Below, in pieces: positions 63,568 through 64,000 of a stretch of 64,000 nt of DNA. A program made the position numbers and the translations under genes. The notes below the pieces were generated by a model. It made no database searches and had not been told where the DNA came from. It saw nothing but the letters and a program-made list of their open reading frames with translations. Positions within the stretch are counted from its first letter, which is position 1; each line of letters begins with the position of its first letter. This DNA is from Falsiroseomonas frigidaquae (GTDB lineage Bacteria > Pseudomonadota > Alphaproteobacteria > Acetobacterales > Acetobacteraceae), in assembly GCF_012163145.1 (NCBI RefSeq), contig NZ_JAAVTX010000002.1, forward strand, positions 310,001 to 374,000. The letters are read 5' to 3'.

Positions 63568-64000
63568 ATGGACGCCGCGCTGCCGCTGACCGCCTCCGCC
63601 CATACGGCCATTTCACGGGGGGAGGCGGCTTTCCAGGCGGCGCGGCGGCAGCGGCGGCGCGCCACCCTCGCCTATGGCGCGCTGTTGCTGGTCTGCCTGC
63701 TGGTCGCCGCGCGGCTGTCGGAGATGACGCCGCAGGCGCTGGCCGATGGCCTGCCGCGCATCGGCGAGTATTTCTGGCGCATCCTGCCTACCCTGCGGTG
63801 GGAGACGCTGTTTGCGGACTGGGAGACGGAGGGCAGCCTGGCCGGCTGGTTCTACCGCCTCGACAAATGGGCCTGGCTGATCTTCGAGACCAGCCAGATG
63901 GCGCTGCTGGGCACCTTCTTCGGCACGCTGATCGGCTTCGCGCTGTGCTTCGTCGCATCGCGCAACCTGGCGCCCACGCCCTGGGCCTTCCAGCTGGCGC
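63568..64000 (+). CDS. phnE: Phosphonate ABC transporter permease PhnE, 3' end cut by window edge
   Basis: The ATG at 63568 begins 9 bp after the phnD stop and stays open to the window end (144 codons). The visible part has a basic N-terminus (RRQRRRATLAYG), a first helix (ALLLVCLLVAARL), then the PhnE-typical WRILPTLRWETLFADWETEGSLAGWFYRLDKWAWLIFET segment and a second helix (MALLGTFFGTLIGFALCFVASRN). Partial; the EAA loop is beyond the edge. Confidence 0.85.
   Translation, partial: MDAALPLTASAHTAISRGEAAFQAARRQRRRATLAYGALLLVCLLVAARLSEMTPQALADGLPRIGEYFWRILPTLRWETLFADWETEGSLAGWFYRLDKWAWLIFETSQMALLGTFFGTLIGFALCFVASRNLAPTPWAFQLA

Overview
The window is about 64 kb of very GC-rich DNA, densely packed and often operonic. 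Gene content suggests an aerobic alphaproteobacterium, most likely Acetobacteraceae of the Roseomonas type: single-chain GcvP behind a tandem glycine riboswitch, CIRCE-controlled groESL, a lipid A/Kdo gene run, a complete PHB pathway with PhaR, and periplasmic solute-capture systems. The family-level assignment is inference from content and composition; no rRNA or tRNA gene is present.

Layout. 1-4.7 kb, minus strand: zinc alcohol dehydrogenase (cut by the left edge), type II NADH dehydrogenase, alpha/beta hydrolase and M20 carboxypeptidase. 4.8-9.5 kb: promoter, tandem glycine riboswitch and gcvT-gcvH-gcvP. 9.6-11.2 kb: CinA-like amidase and an exported esterase. 11.2-16.7 kb, minus strand: LpxH-like phosphatase, glycosyltransferase, lysophospholipid-type acyltransferase, waaA and lpxK (outer-membrane lipid A and inner core). 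17.0-18.3 kb: GAF protein and two small unknowns.

18.6-33.3 kb is the most notable block: eleven co-directional genes, nearly all joined by start/stop overlaps. They encode a branched-chain-type ABC importer (binding protein, fused LivH-LivM permease, two ATPases), hydantoinase/oxoprolinase A and B, an FAD subunit plus a fused [2Fe-2S]/molybdopterin hydroxylase, a protein resembling 6-hydroxynicotinate reductase, a UPF0280 (ApbE-like) protein and an AA_synth (DUF1185) protein. Together they read as uptake, hydroxylation, reduction and ATP-driven ring opening of an N-heterocyclic compound; the substrate is unknown.

33.4-43.1 kb: VOC dioxygenase, GlxA-type regulator, transglutaminase plus N-formylglutamate amidohydrolase, groES-groEL, a LysR/MFS pair and UDP-glucose dehydrogenase. 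43.3-50.5 kb: metW, phaB, YciI-like and small proteins, an EamA exporter, GST/cupin/methyltransferase, gloB and a methyltransferase. 50.6-53.7 kb: cheZ and a large RTX/glycine-rich protein. 54.0-57.8 kb: phaA, phaC, a PhaE-like gene and divergent phaR. 58-61.5 kb: XRE regulator, polytopic membrane protein, exported superoxide dismutase and a NIPSNAP protein. 61.7-64 kb: phnC, phnD and phnE (cut by the right edge).

A second theme is short tandem repeats. Several begin at or span a stop codon and copy the 3' end of the gene (ndh 13 bp, EamA exporter 21 bp, phaA 28 bp x5); groES is followed at its stop by a 26 bp repeat x4. Others lie in frame inside genes (waaA 15 bp x6, GAF and phaE 12 bp) or directly before a ribosome binding site (transglutaminase, 14 bp). 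No CRISPR array, transposase or prophage was seen.
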